DNA of 64,000 nucleotides from Schleiferia thermophila (lineage in GTDB: Bacteria > Bacteroidota > Bacteroidia > Flavobacteriales > Schleiferiaceae): NCBI RefSeq assembly GCF_003337435.1, contig NZ_QPJS01000004.1, forward strand, positions 1 to 64,000, in the 5' to 3' direction. Positions within the stretch are counted from its first letter, which is position 1, and each line of letters opens with the position of its first letter. Positions 1 through 9,453 of this stretch are shown in pieces. The notes below the pieces were generated by a model that ran no database searches, was not told where the DNA came from, and saw nothing but the letters and a program-made list of their open reading frames with translations. Both the position numbers and the translations under genes were made by a program.

Positions 1-63
1 AGCGCAGATGGTACTGGCCCACAAGCCGGGAGAGTATGTCGCTGCCCTCCTTATAATTTGTAA
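1..63 (+). other. Possible 3' end of an upstream gene
   Basis: The bases before the first terminator probably hold the tail of a gene that starts outside the window. Frame 1 stops at 61-63 and frame 3 at 54-56, so either could be the true end. About 20 codons are too few to identify a product. The frame that opens at position 8 runs straight through the terminator hairpin and is unlikely to be real. Confidence 0.3.
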
Positions 64-90
64 AAACCCCGGTTCGTGCCGGGGTTTTTT
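62..90 (+). terminator. Rho-independent terminator
   Basis: The stem AAAAACCCCGG / CCGGGGTTTTTT encloses a 6-base loop (TTCGTG) and ends in a T run. It closes whatever gene enters from the left edge. Confidence 0.85.
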
Positions 91-351
91 GTTTATTGTC
101 AATCTCAGCCTCTTTGATGCAATATCCTGGTTAATGTTCATCTTTCTAAAGTTTCAATCAAGACATTTCCAAACTTATTCATCTTGTAGGCCTGATTACA
201 GGTAAAAATATCCATGTTGAATTAGCTAAATGCCAGAAATAGAAGTAAATACTGTAAAAAATTTAGGTTGGAATTCACTCTTCACTTGCTGAAAACTATT
301 TTTTGATATTCAAAACCACAAATACATCCGTATTCTAACCGGTTTTACAGA

Positions 352-384
352 TTGTCGTAAAGATACTGCTAATGCGTACTTTTG
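352..384 (+). promoter_or_regulatory. Bacteroidota-type promoter (TTG / TACTTTTG)
   Basis: TTG at 352-354 and TACTTTTG at 377-384 are 22 bases apart, matching the Bacteroidota -33/-7 consensus TTG and TAnnTTTG. The -7 box overlaps an upstream in-frame ATG at 372. The true start of the following gene should therefore be the ATG at 405. Confidence 0.55.
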
Positions 385-404
385 TTCGCGTTTATACATT
401 CAAA

Positions 405-1214
405 ATGTTGAAACCAATTTTCATAGTCATTGCCCTTTTGACCAGTGGACTGGTGCGTGCCCAGATTCTTCACACTATTGTCACACCTAATACAATAGAC
501 CGCGACACACTGCTCTTAATCGACCTTGACCAGGACACAGTTCCTGATTTTGCTATACGCTCTCAATTCGGTGTAATTGATGGAAACGATACATTTGATA
601 TCATATCGGTTTTGCCATTAGGGCAACAGGGACATCGCGTAGCAGGTATTATACCCACTGTTTTTGCCTTTGCCAGCAGGTTTTCCCTCAACGAATTTAT
701 AGGTCCTGAAACACCATTTTTAAACCCGGAAGTGGAAGGCGGGATGTCATTTGCACAAAATGGTCAGTTTATCTTCAACGATCCATGGAATGGTGGAGCT
801 ATCGATGAATTTCTTGGATTTGCCATCAAAAAAAACGAAAATACGCATTATGGCTGGGCCAAAGTCGATATAGCACCGGATGGCAAATCGTTTACACTAA
901 AAGAATACGCCGTGAACCTAACCCCGGAAGAGCCTATCAATACCAACAGATTCTTTAACGTTGCAGAACATTTCCTCTCAGATGTAACCATCTGGCAATC
1001 GCAAGGATTGGTACATGTGAACTTTAATCACGTAGTGTCGGGAGTAGTAGTAGAGCTCTTGGATATTCAAGGACGTGTCCTCAGTCAGACCATCTGCAGC
1101 AGCGATTATATAAGCTTACCCCTTACGTACAAATCGGGGGTCTATTTGTTGAGAATCAGAAAAGATTCCTTTCAAGTAACCAGGAAAATAATACACACGT
1201 ATTTATGGCATTAA
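405..1214 (+). CDS. Secreted protein with T9SS C-terminal sorting domain
   Basis: The protein has about 269 residues. It opens with a signal peptide (MLKPIFIVIALLTSGLVRAQ) and ends in an 80-residue region typical of type A T9SS sorting domains (VELLDIQGRVLSQ, then SGVYLLRIRKD near the end). The middle part is rich in Asp and aromatic residues (DLDQDTVPDFA, YGWAKVDIAPDG), a style common in Bacteroidota exported proteins of unknown role. I assign no enzymatic function. An ATG at 372 would add 11 residues before the signal peptide but sits on a promoter-like -7 box, so I use 405. The last 10 bases overlap the start of glmM, so the two may be co-transcribed. Confidence 0.75.
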   Translation: MLKPIFIVIALLTSGLVRAQILHTIVTPNTIDRDTLLLIDLDQDTVPDFAIRSQFGVIDGNDTFDIISVLPLGQQGHRVAGIIPTVFAFASRFSLNEFIGPETPFLNPEVEGGMSFAQNGQFIFNDPWNGGAIDEFLGFAIKKNENTHYGWAKVDIAPDGKSFTLKEYAVNLTPEEPINTNRFFNVAEHFLSDVTIWQSQGLVHVNFNHVVSGVVVELLDIQGRVLSQTICSSDYISLPLTYKSGVYLLRIRKDSFQVTRKIIHTYLWH

Positions 1215-2590
1215 TTGTTTCTATTTCAGGTATCAGGGGGACGATAGGTGGTAAATCTGGTACAAATCTGACACCAATTGATATAGTGGCTTTCACTTCA
1301 GCCTATGCGCAATGGCTAAAGAAAAAAAATCCCAATAAAATACCTACTGTGCTGATCGGCAGGGATGCCAGGCCATCAGGTCCGATGGTTGCTTCTTTGG
1401 TCATCAATACCCTTGTAGCAGCTGGAGTGAATGTAATCAACCTGGGATTGAGTACGACACCTACAGTGGAGGTAGCTGTTAAAAGACATCAAGGAGACGG
1501 AGGTATAATCATTACCGCATCTCACAACCCTGTAGTATGGAATGCTCTGAAACTTCTAAATGAACAAGGAGAATTTATCAGTGCAGAAGAGGGAGAACTA
1601 CTGGTCAGAATGATCCGAGATAGCGATTATGAATTTGCCGAAGTGAAACATCTTGGAAATGTAACTGAATACAATGAAGCAATTGATGATCATATAGAAG
1701 AATTGCTCAAGAGACCCGAGATCGATGTGGTGGCCATACGACAGGCTGATTTTTCAGTGGCTGTTGATGCAGTCAACAGCAGTGGTGGTATTGCCATTCC
1801 TAAATTGTTAAGAGCACTTGGAGTAAAAAAAATAAAAGAACTAAACTGTGAACCTACAGGCTGGTTCGCGCACAATCCGGAACCCCTTCGCGAACATCTT
1901 GAAGATATAATGCAACTGGTGAAATCAGAAAATTGCGATCTGGGTATCGTAGTTGACCCGGATGTAGATCGATTGGCGCTCATCGATGAAAAAGGTGAAA
2001 TGTTTGGTGAAGAATACACACTGGTGGCAGTAGCGGATTATCTTTTGTCTCAAAAATCCGGCTCCACTGTATCCAATCTGTCATCTTCAAGAGCTTTGGC
2101 TGACCTGACGTATTCATACGGTGGTCAATACTATACTGCTGCGGTAGGCGAAGTAAATGTGGTAAAGAAGATGAAAGAAGTCAACGCCCGCATCGGTGGG
2201 GAAGGAAATGGAGGAGTCATCTGGCCAGACTTCCACTTCGGAAGAGATGCACTGGCCGGTGTGGCATTGATTCTTACTCATTTGGCTAAGTCAGGCACAA
2301 AACTTTCTGAATTAAAGGCTAAATATCCTTCTTACTATATGAGTAAAAACAAAATTGAACTATTGCCAGGAATGGACACTGCTGCATTGTTACTAAAAAT
2401 TAAAGACAGATATAAGAATGAAAAAATCATCGATGTGGATGGAATAAAAATTGACTTTGCTGAAAGTTGGGTGCATCTGAGAAGGTCTAATACCGAACCC
2501 ATTATCAGAATCTACACGGAGGCCAAAAGTCAGGTAGAAGCAGACAATTTAGCATCGAGGTTTGTAAAAGAACTCAAGGCACTGGTATAA
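1205..2590 (+). CDS. glmM: Phosphoglucosamine mutase / phosphohexomutase
   Basis: This 461-residue alpha-D-phosphohexomutase probably interconverts glucosamine-6-phosphate and glucosamine-1-phosphate for UDP-GlcNAc synthesis in the cytoplasm. Visible family motifs are the phosphoserine loop TASHNP (residues 104-109, Ser106), the metal loop DPDVDR (about 250), the sugar-binding loop GEGNGG (about 331) and the phosphate-binding loop RRSNTEPIIRIYTEA near the C-terminus. The GEGNGG loop is the variant seen in Bacteroidota and archaeal enzymes. A phosphomannomutase activity cannot be excluded from sequence. The start overlaps the preceding T9SS gene by 10 bases, and the surface-polysaccharide genes follow 4 bases after the stop. 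Confidence 0.88.
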   Translation: MALIVSISGIRGTIGGKSGTNLTPIDIVAFTSAYAQWLKKKNPNKIPTVLIGRDARPSGPMVASLVINTLVAAGVNVINLGLSTTPTVEVAVKRHQGDGGIIITASHNPVVWNALKLLNEQGEFISAEEGELLVRMIRDSDYEFAEVKHLGNVTEYNEAIDDHIEELLKRPEIDVVAIRQADFSVAVDAVNSSGGIAIPKLLRALGVKKIKELNCEPTGWFAHNPEPLREHLEDIMQLVKSENCDLGIVVDPDVDRLALIDEKGEMFGEEYTLVAVADYLLSQKSGSTVSNLSSSRALADLTYSYGGQYYTAAVGEVNVVKKMKEVNARIGGEGNGGVIWPDFHFGRDALAGVALILTHLAKSGTKLSELKAKYPSYYMSKNKIELLPGMDTAALLLKIKDRYKNEKIIDVDGIKIDFAESWVHLRRSNTEPIIRIYTEAKSQVEADNLASRFVKELKALV

Positions 2591-2594
2591 GCTG

Positions 2595-3353
2595 ATGTCT
2601 GAAGGCAGGATTTGTATAATCGCAGGAGCACAAAAAGCCGGTACCACCACATTGTTTCACTGGCTTACAACTCATCCTCAAGTCATTCCAGCAAAAAAGA
2701 AAGAACTGCATTATTTCGACTTCAACTATAAGAGGGGAAAAGAGTATTATCTAAGCCAATTTAAAAAAAAAGATGGTATTTTTCTTCTAGAGTCAAGTCC
2801 ATATTATTTGTTTCATCCAGAGGTCCCAAGACGAATCAAAGACCAGTTTCCGAAAGCCAATGTTGTTATTTTGCTAAGAGACCCAATAGAAAGGGCCTGG
2901 TCACAATACCGAATGAATTACAATCGTGGAATTGAAAAGCTGGATTTCAGACTTGCGCTGCTTTTTGAAAGTATACGAACAGCTTTTTCATCACCAGATA
3001 TTCCGGAGTCAAGGTTGCAGAATTACAGCTATTTGTCCAGAAGCAAGTATTGCATCCAGATCATCAGATGGCTTTACTATTTTGACAGAAAACAATTGTT
3101 TATTGCAATCTTTGAAGATTTCTATCAAAATCCTCAGAAAGGCATTATTTCAATCTGTGAATTTTTAAAAATAAACAGTAATTCTATACAGGTTTCTGCA
3201 GATATCCTAAACAAAGGTGATCAGGTTCCCATGCCTGAGCATTTCAGAAATACATTTGGAAAAAAAATTAAAACCGACCTGATTCAATTGGCAAAATTAA
3301 TCACACCTGACTTTGGAAAATTTGAGACCTGGAGGACTTATCAACGACTCTGA
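2595..3353 (+). CDS. Sulfotransferase family protein
   Basis: The 252-residue protein carries both PAPS-binding signatures. The 5'-phosphosulfate loop is IIAGAQKAGTTTLFHWL near the N-terminus, and the 3'-phosphate motif is VVILLRDPIERAWSQYRMNY around residues 92-111. It should transfer sulfate from PAPS to a carbohydrate or other hydroxyl acceptor, which the sequence does not identify. The gene overlaps the ABC-2 permease gene by about 40 bases in another frame. An export ABC pair directly behind it suggests that its acceptor is an exported polysaccharide, which is inference. Confidence 0.8.
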   Translation: MSEGRICIIAGAQKAGTTTLFHWLTTHPQVIPAKKKELHYFDFNYKRGKEYYLSQFKKKDGIFLLESSPYYLFHPEVPRRIKDQFPKANVVILLRDPIERAWSQYRMNYNRGIEKLDFRLALLFESIRTAFSSPDIPESRLQNYSYLSRSKYCIQIIRWLYYFDRKQLFIAIFEDFYQNPQKGIISICEFLKINSNSIQVSADILNKGDQVPMPEHFRNTFGKKIKTDLIQLAKLITPDFGKFETWRTYQRL

Positions 3354-4113
3354 ACCGCAAAAGCTCGCTGCAGCTTTGAGGGAGGTTTGGGCGCTACGAC
3401 AGGCAGTAGTTGCTTTCGGCTTCAGAGATTTAAAGGTAAGGTATGTGCATACGAAATTGGGGTGGATTTGGCTCATGCTTCCGCTGGTGCTCTTGATGGC
3501 ACCTATTGCTTTACTTTCTATCAAGACTGAATTTCAAATCCAATCACTTCATCTTACAAAACTGCTTACCATACTGGGTGGGCATATTCTAAGCTCTGGT
3601 ATGGTACAGCAGACTGCCTCAATATGGGTGAATCAGAAGCCATTTTTAAATAAAATAAACTTACCAGTACTCTTTCTGCCCGCAAGCAGGCTTGTCGTAG
3701 TTATTCCGGAATGGAGCATGTATTCATTGATTGCTTTGTTGGGCGGAATTCTGGCGGAGGGAGCCGATGGAATCAAATATTTTTATGTAATACAGATTTT
3801 TATGTTATTCGGGCTAGGTTTGGGTTTACTGATATGTACTCTAAGCCATAGGTACAGAGACGTATTGCATGCTTTGCCCTTGCTCCTGCAATTTCAGTTG
3901 GTAGTGGTTGTAATCCAGTTGGCAGGTTTGGGACCATCAGGTGATGTCATGTGCCTTTTACTGGCATATCCCCCGTTTTTTTTAGTGGATACAGTGATTT
4001 CAGATGCATCCTTGGTCAATTACTGTATCGCTACCGTTATAGTTTTCGCATTATTTTATTTGTCTTTAGCTCTCTACAGTAAATATGCAAAAAATGCCCT
4101 CGAGCGAGTTTGA
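3313..4113 (+). CDS. ABC-2 type polysaccharide export permease (Wzm/TagG-like)
   Basis: About 266 residues, with the hallmarks of the O-antigen/teichoic acid exporter permease: a short amphipathic start (FRDLKVRYVHTKLGWIWLM) followed by roughly six membrane segments. It would form the inner-membrane channel with the ATPase encoded next. No ATG lies before the first membrane segment. The start shown is a TTG inside the sulfotransferase gene, and TTG at 3322 is equally possible. A GGAGG run lies at about 3331-3335, but no obvious start follows it. The gene overlaps its ATPase partner by 29 bases, so the three genes are tightly coupled. Confidence 0.8.
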   Translation: MENLRPGGLINDSEPQKLAAALREVWALRQAVVAFGFRDLKVRYVHTKLGWIWLMLPLVLLMAPIALLSIKTEFQIQSLHLTKLLTILGGHILSSGMVQQTASIWVNQKPFLNKINLPVLFLPASRLVVVIPEWSMYSLIALLGGILAEGADGIKYFYVIQIFMLFGLGLGLLICTLSHRYRDVLHALPLLLQFQLVVVVIQLAGLGPSGDVMCLLLAYPPFFLVDTVISDASLVNYCIATVIVFALFYLSLALYSKYAKNALERV

Positions 4114-5254
4114 ACAACAGACATTGATATCTGTAGAAGATGTAAGTAAGGTTTACGCATTTAAGGATGGCCAGAATATTCAGGCCCTCTGTAATATTTG
4201 TTTAAAAGTTCCTAAAGGTACCGGACTAGCTCTGGTAGGACCAAATGGGTGTGGTAAATCAACTTTACTTCGATTAATAGCTGGAATCTCCAAGCCTACT
4301 TCTGGCCGTATTGTTTCACAGGGTAAAGTTGCTGCTTTAATAGATCCCGGTGCTGGATTTCATCCTGAGTTAAACGGTTGGGAAAATCTCTATTTTTATG
4401 GTCGGCTATCGGGGTTGTCTGACAAAGAAATTCGACGACTGAGTGTTGAAATAATTGAATTTTCCGGTATTTCCAATTTTCTTCACCGTCCTTTGAAATA
4501 TTATAGCCATGGGATGTATCTACGCCTCGCATTTTCTGCTGCAGTATTTATGCCTTACGATATACTGCTGATTGATGAAATACTGGCGGTAGGAGATCTA
4601 CAATTTCAACAACGATGTATTGCTAAATTGCTGGATCTTAAAGAAAAAGAAGGTCGAACCTTTGTAATTGTAAGTCATCAGACTCAGTTGCTGTACCAGC
4701 TGTGTGAATATGGAGTATGGCTGGAAAAAGGGATGATTAAAAAAACAGGTACCCTGGACAATGTCCTTGAAGAATACTACACTGCTCAGTTGTCCGTCGA
4801 AAACGCCCATTATGAAAGTCAATTCATTGATATTCAAATGGTAGAATGGGACCGGAAGCCTTCAGTTTACCACACAGGAGAGCCTGCTCTTTTGAGTCTT
4901 AAACTTGCGATATCCGAAGTAATGGAAAATATTCAACTCAGAATCAATGTATTTGATATAAAAGAAAATTTTATCACTCATCTGGATCCCGGGCTTAGCG
5001 GAGATTCATCACTGAATTTCAAACCGGGAAAGGCTACGGTGCAGGTACATCTACCGGCTTTGGACTTTTTTCCGGGTAATTATTTTCTGCGTGTAAGTGT
5101 GTATGACAATCGCGGATTGATTAGTCGGATAATGAGGATTGCACATTTTCATATCATAAACAATTCATGGAATAAAATGGTGAACGCCCATACAACCATT
5201 CGTACAGGCGTTTTTTTAAAACATCAATTTTCTATAATACCACTCGGTGAATAG
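4085..5254 (+). CDS. Polysaccharide ABC exporter ATPase with Wzt-like C-terminal domain
   Basis: The protein has 389 residues. An ABC domain fills about 1-245, with Walker A GPNGCGKST (52-60), signature region YSHGMYLRLAFSAAVF (about 140) and Walker B LLIDEILAVGD (about 160). A beta-rich domain of roughly 140 residues follows, at the place where Wzt-type ATPases carry a carbohydrate-binding module that recognises the finished glycan. It probably powers export of a lipid-linked surface polysaccharide with the overlapping permease. The preceding sulfotransferase fits a sulfated glycan. It ends one base before the converging lipoprotein gene. Confidence 0.85.
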   Translation: MQKMPSSEFEQQTLISVEDVSKVYAFKDGQNIQALCNICLKVPKGTGLALVGPNGCGKSTLLRLIAGISKPTSGRIVSQGKVAALIDPGAGFHPELNGWENLYFYGRLSGLSDKEIRRLSVEIIEFSGISNFLHRPLKYYSHGMYLRLAFSAAVFMPYDILLIDEILAVGDLQFQQRCIAKLLDLKEKEGRTFVIVSHQTQLLYQLCEYGVWLEKGMIKKTGTLDNVLEEYYTAQLSVENAHYESQFIDIQMVEWDRKPSVYHTGEPALLSLKLAISEVMENIQLRINVFDIKENFITHLDPGLSGDSSLNFKPGKATVQVHLPALDFFPGNYFLRVSVYDNRGLISRIMRIAHFHIINNSWNKMVNAHTTIRTGVFLKHQFSIIPLGE

Positions 5255-5255
5255 G

Positions 5256-6110
5256 TCAATCAATCATAATGACCAAAATTTTGCTTATACTCCAAAAAGT
5301 TTTTGGGTCTTCGATCACGAGTGCACTGATTTTTTTACCTTCTCTTTCGATGCTGTAGCTACCCGTGGGATGCTCACTAATGAGCTTAATGCTTCTGGTA
5401 TCCAGCTCCAGTCGATTAAGCTCTCTCATATCAGCTGCCGTAAATAAAGAAGGATCCACTGATCCTGATACGGTCTTCACACGACCAATGCCTAAAAATC
5501 CACCTTGACTGTCGATAATTCCCTTATCTTTCAGATTGCGCCTGGTGTCAATGATGTAATAGCATCTGTTGAGTTCGGCTTCTTTGGCACTGATGGTTCG
5601 TTGGCTTTCTTCAGTGATGATTTGTACTTTTCGGGTAAGCTGACGGATGGTTTCATCTTTTTCTTCGATTGCTCGGGTAAGCTCTGCAATGGTATTTTCC
5701 CTCTCTTCAAGTTGTTTTTTCAAGGATTCAACCAATACTCCGAGATTTTTTATTTGCCCCTTAGAAGAAGCCAGTTGCTGATTCAATCGATTGATTTTTG
5801 CCTTTGATTCTTCGATAATCGAATTAACATCCTGAATGTCCTGAACAACTGCATCTTTCAGACTTTTGAATTTTTCAGAAGAAGCCTCTTCTGCCAGACG
5901 TATCCTTCCTTCTTTTTCACGTATCACATTCAAATTATGCTGAACATCTTCTATAACTTCTGTAAGAATCGAAATGATGCTGTCCTGCTCTTTGGAGCGC
6001 TGCTCCAGCTCGGATTTTTCAGATTTTAAGGTTTCAATTTCTTCTTTTAGCTCACTGTTACAGCTCGCAAGGAGAACAGTGATAAAGACCGTTAAAACAA
6101 ATTTTTTCAT
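5256..6110 (-). CDS. Coiled-coil lipoprotein
   Basis: About 284 residues. The N-terminus MKKFVLTVFITVLLASC has a lipobox with Cys17, so the protein is likely lipid-anchored. Residues 20-190 form a nearly continuous heptad-rich coiled coil (Glu, Lys, Leu and Ile dominate). A conserved globular end follows (DKGIIDSQGGFLGIGRVKTV, then HPTGSYSIEREGK and DPKTFWSISKILVIMID). This end is common in Bacteroidota proteins of unknown function, and I recall some being labelled collagen-binding adhesin-like without firm support. An ATG 12 codons upstream would spoil the lipobox context, so I use the inner start. It converges with the ABC ATPase gene, with one base between the stops. Confidence 0.7.
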   Translation of the reverse strand: MKKFVLTVFITVLLASCNSELKEEIETLKSEKSELEQRSKEQDSIISILTEVIEDVQHNLNVIREKEGRIRLAEEASSEKFKSLKDAVVQDIQDVNSIIEESKAKINRLNQQLASSKGQIKNLGVLVESLKKQLEERENTIAELTRAIEEKDETIRQLTRKVQIITEESQRTISAKEAELNRCYYIIDTRRNLKDKGIIDSQGGFLGIGRVKTVSGSVDPSLFTAADMRELNRLELDTRSIKLISEHPTGSYSIEREGKKISALVIEDPKTFWSISKILVIMID

Positions 6111-6173
6111 GTTGTGAATTGTTTTTTCAAAAGTATTACGAGTCAATATACCAAAAACGAAAGTATCCGAAAT

Positions 6174-7217
6174 TTATTTTTTTTTGAAACAGAGAACCAG
6201 GTCTGAGTCCGAATAGAAACTACTTTCAAAATAAGACCATACACCATCTATTGGAGGGGCCGGAATTCCATCAAAAAGTCGGGTATGTGACTTTATCAGC
6301 CAGATCTCGTCCCAGAGATTTTTGGCGATAAAGGCCGATAGAACCCTTGTTCCCCCCTCCACTTGAAGGCTTTGCACTCCCTTTTTATAAAGTTGGTCCA
6401 GTAGGGCACCTAACCAATTCCAATCTTTATCCATTTGGATGGCAATATCCTCTTCTTTTGCAAAGCGGGAATCCACTATACGAATAGCTGGAGCAGGTGT
6501 GCGAAAAATATTCAACGACTCAGGCAATTTTCTGTATCTGTCAATGACAAGTTTCAAAGGGTCAGGGCCTTTTACCAAACGGGTTGTAAGTGATGGATTG
6601 TCCTTTAAAGCAGTCTCTGAACCAATGAGAATGCTTTGAGTACCAGCTCTTAATCTATGTGCCAATCTAAGGCTCTGTTTGCTGCTTATTATAAAGGGTT
6701 TATTGACTGGTTGGTTAATAGGAGCGATAAATCTATCCAAGGACTCAGCCCATTTCAAATAGACGTAAGGTCTTTTTTGGGTGTGAAAGGTGAAAAAGTG
6801 TTTGTTTATCTCATAGCCCAAAGAGCTCTCAACACCGGTAATGACCTCTACCCCGTGTTCCCTAAGCATTTGCACACCTTTGCCACAGACCAATGGATTG
6901 GGATCGGTGTTGGAAATCACTACTTTAGGGATTCCTTTTTCAAGGATTAGAAGAGAACAAGGCGGTGTACGTCCGAAGTGAGAACAGGGTTCAAGGTTGA
7001 CATATAAGGTTGAGTGTGGTAAAAGAAGTTGATCAGCTACCGAATTAATAGCCATCACCTCAGCGTGCGGTTCACCGGGTTTGTGGTGCCATCCTTCGCC
7101 GATAATTTTGCCTTTAAACGCAATTACACTACCTACCATGGGATTGGGTCTGGCGGTGTATTCTCCATTTTTGGCAAGTTGAAAACATCTGTGAATATAA
7201 GGGATATGCTCCTGCAT
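6174..7217 (-). CDS. ribD: Riboflavin biosynthesis bifunctional deaminase/reductase
   Basis: The 347-residue RibD performs two early steps of riboflavin synthesis: deamination of the diaminopyrimidine intermediate and NADPH-dependent reduction of its ribosyl chain. The N-terminal cytidine-deaminase-like domain shows the zinc motif HAE (51-53) with EPCSHFGRTPPC (about 76-87). The C-terminal half has reductase features (LKWAESLDRFIAP, GSETALKDNPSLTTR, VEGGTRVLSAFI). Its start codon overlaps the uvrB stop by one base (TAATG), which suggests translational coupling downstream of uvrB. Confidence 0.93.
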   Translation of the reverse strand: MQEHIPYIHRCFQLAKNGEYTARPNPMVGSVIAFKGKIIGEGWHHKPGEPHAEVMAINSVADQLLLPHSTLYVNLEPCSHFGRTPPCSLLILEKGIPKVVISNTDPNPLVCGKGVQMLREHGVEVITGVESSLGYEINKHFFTFHTQKRPYVYLKWAESLDRFIAPINQPVNKPFIISSKQSLRLAHRLRAGTQSILIGSETALKDNPSLTTRLVKGPDPLKLVIDRYRKLPESLNIFRTPAPAIRIVDSRFAKEEDIAIQMDKDWNWLGALLDQLYKKGVQSLQVEGGTRVLSAFIAKNLWDEIWLIKSHTRLFDGIPAPPIDGVWSYFESSFYSDSDLVLCFKKK

Positions 7218-9229
7218 TATAGGGAATAGAGTTCTTTATATTTTGCCTCTAACGAGAGCATTTGGTCTCTTAGTTGTGCTGCTTTGATGAAATCGAGAGC
7301 TTTAGCCGCCTGCTCCATTTCTTTTCGGGTTTTTTCTATCTGCTTTTTCAAGGTCTCAGGTGACTGTAGGTAAGGTGTCTCAGGTTCAGAAATCAGGAAA
7401 TTTTCCATCGGCTCTGCAGCGAGGTTTTGACGGGAGGCCACAGGTAGATGTGTATCAAGGGATTTTTGTAGTATTTTCGGCGTAATACCATGTTTTGAGT
7501 TATACTCACTTTGGACAGCTCTTCGTCGGTTGGTCTCATCGATTGTACGCTGCATGGAATCCGTGATGGTGTTGGCATATAAGATGGCCATGCCATTCGG
7601 ATGGCGGGCAGCACGGCCGATAGTCTGAACAAGTGAGCGCTCATTGCGAAGGAAACCCTCCTTGTCGGCATCTAAAATTGCTACGAGCGACACTTCCGGC
7701 AAATCGAGCCCTTCGCGAAGCAGATTTACTCCTATCAGAACGTCAAACAACCCCATACGGAGATCTCTCAATATTTCCACGCGTTCCAATGTATCTACAT
7801 CAGAATGAATGTATCTGCAACGAACTCCAAATCTTGAAAAGTACTTGTATAACTCTTCGGCCATCCTTTTGGTAAGAGTAGTGACCAGCACTCTTTCGTC
7901 CAGCTCCACTCTCTTTTGGATCTCATCCATTAGGTCATCGATTTGGTTGGTCGTGGGCCTGACCTCTACGATTGGATCGAGCATTCCGGTGGGTCTGATG
8001 AGCTGTTCCACAATGACTCCTCCTGAGGCTTGAAGCTCATAATCGCCGGGAGTAGCCGATACATAAATGACTTGGTTGATTAGAGATTCAAATTCTTCAA
8101 ATCGCAATGGTCTGTTGTCAAGTGCCGCCGGAAGCCTAAATCCATACTCGACTAAAGTCTCTTTACGTGAACGATCACCCCCATACATAGCTCGCACCTG
8201 GGGAATGGTCACATGACTTTCATCTACGATCAGAAGCCAGTCTTTTGGAAAATAATCTATTAAACAAAAAGGCCTTGTACCGGGAGCCCTGCCATCGAGA
8301 TAGCGGGAGTAGTTTTCAATTCCACTGCAATAGCCGAGTTCTTTGATCATTTCAAGGTCGAAATTTGTTCGTTCTTCCAGTCTTTTAGCTTCCAATGGCT
8401 TGCCCTGCTTAAGAAAAAAGTCTACCTGCTTTACAAGGTCGTGCTGAATCTGTCTGATAGCCTCTTGCAGTCGTACAGGCGAAGTCATGAAAATGTTGGC
8501 CGGATAAATCCTAACTCTTTCAAATTCAGACAATATTGCGCCTGTAACCGGGTCAACCTCCTCCAATAACTCTATTTCATTTCCCCAGAAATGAATGCGT
8601 ACGGCATAATCGCTATACGCCGGAAAAATATCAACCACATCACCTTTTACTCGAAATCTACCCCTGGCAAATTCATGGCTTGTACGACTGTATAATGAGC
8701 TTACAAACTGGTGAAGTAATTTAGTGCGGGCTATGACCTGACCTTTGTACAATTCAATGACACCTTTACTGAATTCTTCAGGGTTTCCAATGCCATAGAG
8801 ACAACTAACAGAGGCTACTACAAGCACGTCTCTTCTGCCACTCAACAGGGCAGATGTGGTACTGAGTCTTAACTTTTCAATCTCATCATTGATGGAAAGG
8901 TCTTTCTCGATATATGTATTAGTAGATGGAATGTAAGCTTCTGGTTGATAATAATCGTAATAAGAGACAAAATACTCTACCGCGTTATTAGGGAAAAATT
9001 GCTTGAACTCACCATAGAGTTGAGCGGCCAATGTTTTGTTGTGACTTAAAACCAAAGTTGGTCGTTGAATCTGCTCTACTACATTGGCCATGGTAAAGGT
9101 TTTGCCCGAACCGGTCACACCCAAAAGCGTTTGAGCCCTTTCGCCATTTTTTAACCCTGAAACCAGCTGGCGAATCGCCTCCGGCTGATCTCCCGTAGGT
9201 TTGTATGGAGCCTCCAGTTTAAATTCCAT
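7217..9229 (-). CDS. uvrB: Excinuclease ABC subunit B
   Basis: The 670-residue UvrB verifies DNA damage in nucleotide excision repair and loads UvrC. Visible features are the P-loop GVTGSGKT (37-44), the damage-binding hairpin region YYDYYQPEAYIP, the DESH box, helicase motifs (VSATPG; TIGRAARH) and a C-terminal UVR/UvrC-binding helix pair (KKQIEKTRKEMEQAAKALDF). The length matches the family. It precedes ribD in the same transcript with a one-base overlap. Confidence 0.96.
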   Translation of the reverse strand: MEFKLEAPYKPTGDQPEAIRQLVSGLKNGERAQTLLGVTGSGKTFTMANVVEQIQRPTLVLSHNKTLAAQLYGEFKQFFPNNAVEYFVSYYDYYQPEAYIPSTNTYIEKDLSINDEIEKLRLSTTSALLSGRRDVLVVASVSCLYGIGNPEEFSKGVIELYKGQVIARTKLLHQFVSSLYSRTSHEFARGRFRVKGDVVDIFPAYSDYAVRIHFWGNEIELLEEVDPVTGAILSEFERVRIYPANIFMTSPVRLQEAIRQIQHDLVKQVDFFLKQGKPLEAKRLEERTNFDLEMIKELGYCSGIENYSRYLDGRAPGTRPFCLIDYFPKDWLLIVDESHVTIPQVRAMYGGDRSRKETLVEYGFRLPAALDNRPLRFEEFESLINQVIYVSATPGDYELQASGGVIVEQLIRPTGMLDPIVEVRPTTNQIDDLMDEIQKRVELDERVLVTTLTKRMAEELYKYFSRFGVRCRYIHSDVDTLERVEILRDLRMGLFDVLIGVNLLREGLDLPEVSLVAILDADKEGFLRNERSLVQTIGRAARHPNGMAILYANTITDSMQRTIDETNRRRAVQSEYNSKHGITPKILQKSLDTHLPVASRQNLAAEPMENFLISEPETPYLQSPETLKKQIEKTRKEMEQAAKALDFIKAAQLRDQMLSLEAKYKELYSL

Positions 9230-9453
9230 GGTAATGTGCCCTATGATGCAAAGCTACAAACAGATATCGATGGTACATGTTTTCCGCGTACTGTCTCCTA
9301 TTTGACTACAGAACACGATAAAAATTCAGATGCAGCGCTGGTAAATTATCGTAGAAAAGATTTTTTTGCTTTTTCGCTCATTGAACAAATCAATTTATAA
9401 AATCCGTGGAGACTAGGGGTACGAACCCTATTATTTTGCCTCAAAAGTGAAAA

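Noticed and set aside
8-205. 65-codon plus-strand frame at the left edge
   Set aside because: It reads through the terminator hairpin at 62-90 and has no domain.
9414-9430. TAGGG/CCCTA hairpin with a 7-base loop reading TTCGTAC on the minus strand, resembling a tRNA T-arm or an attachment site
   Set aside because: The next 7 bases have no pairing partner to form an acceptor stem, the conserved A58 is missing, and no D or anticodon arm is present. No integrase is nearby.
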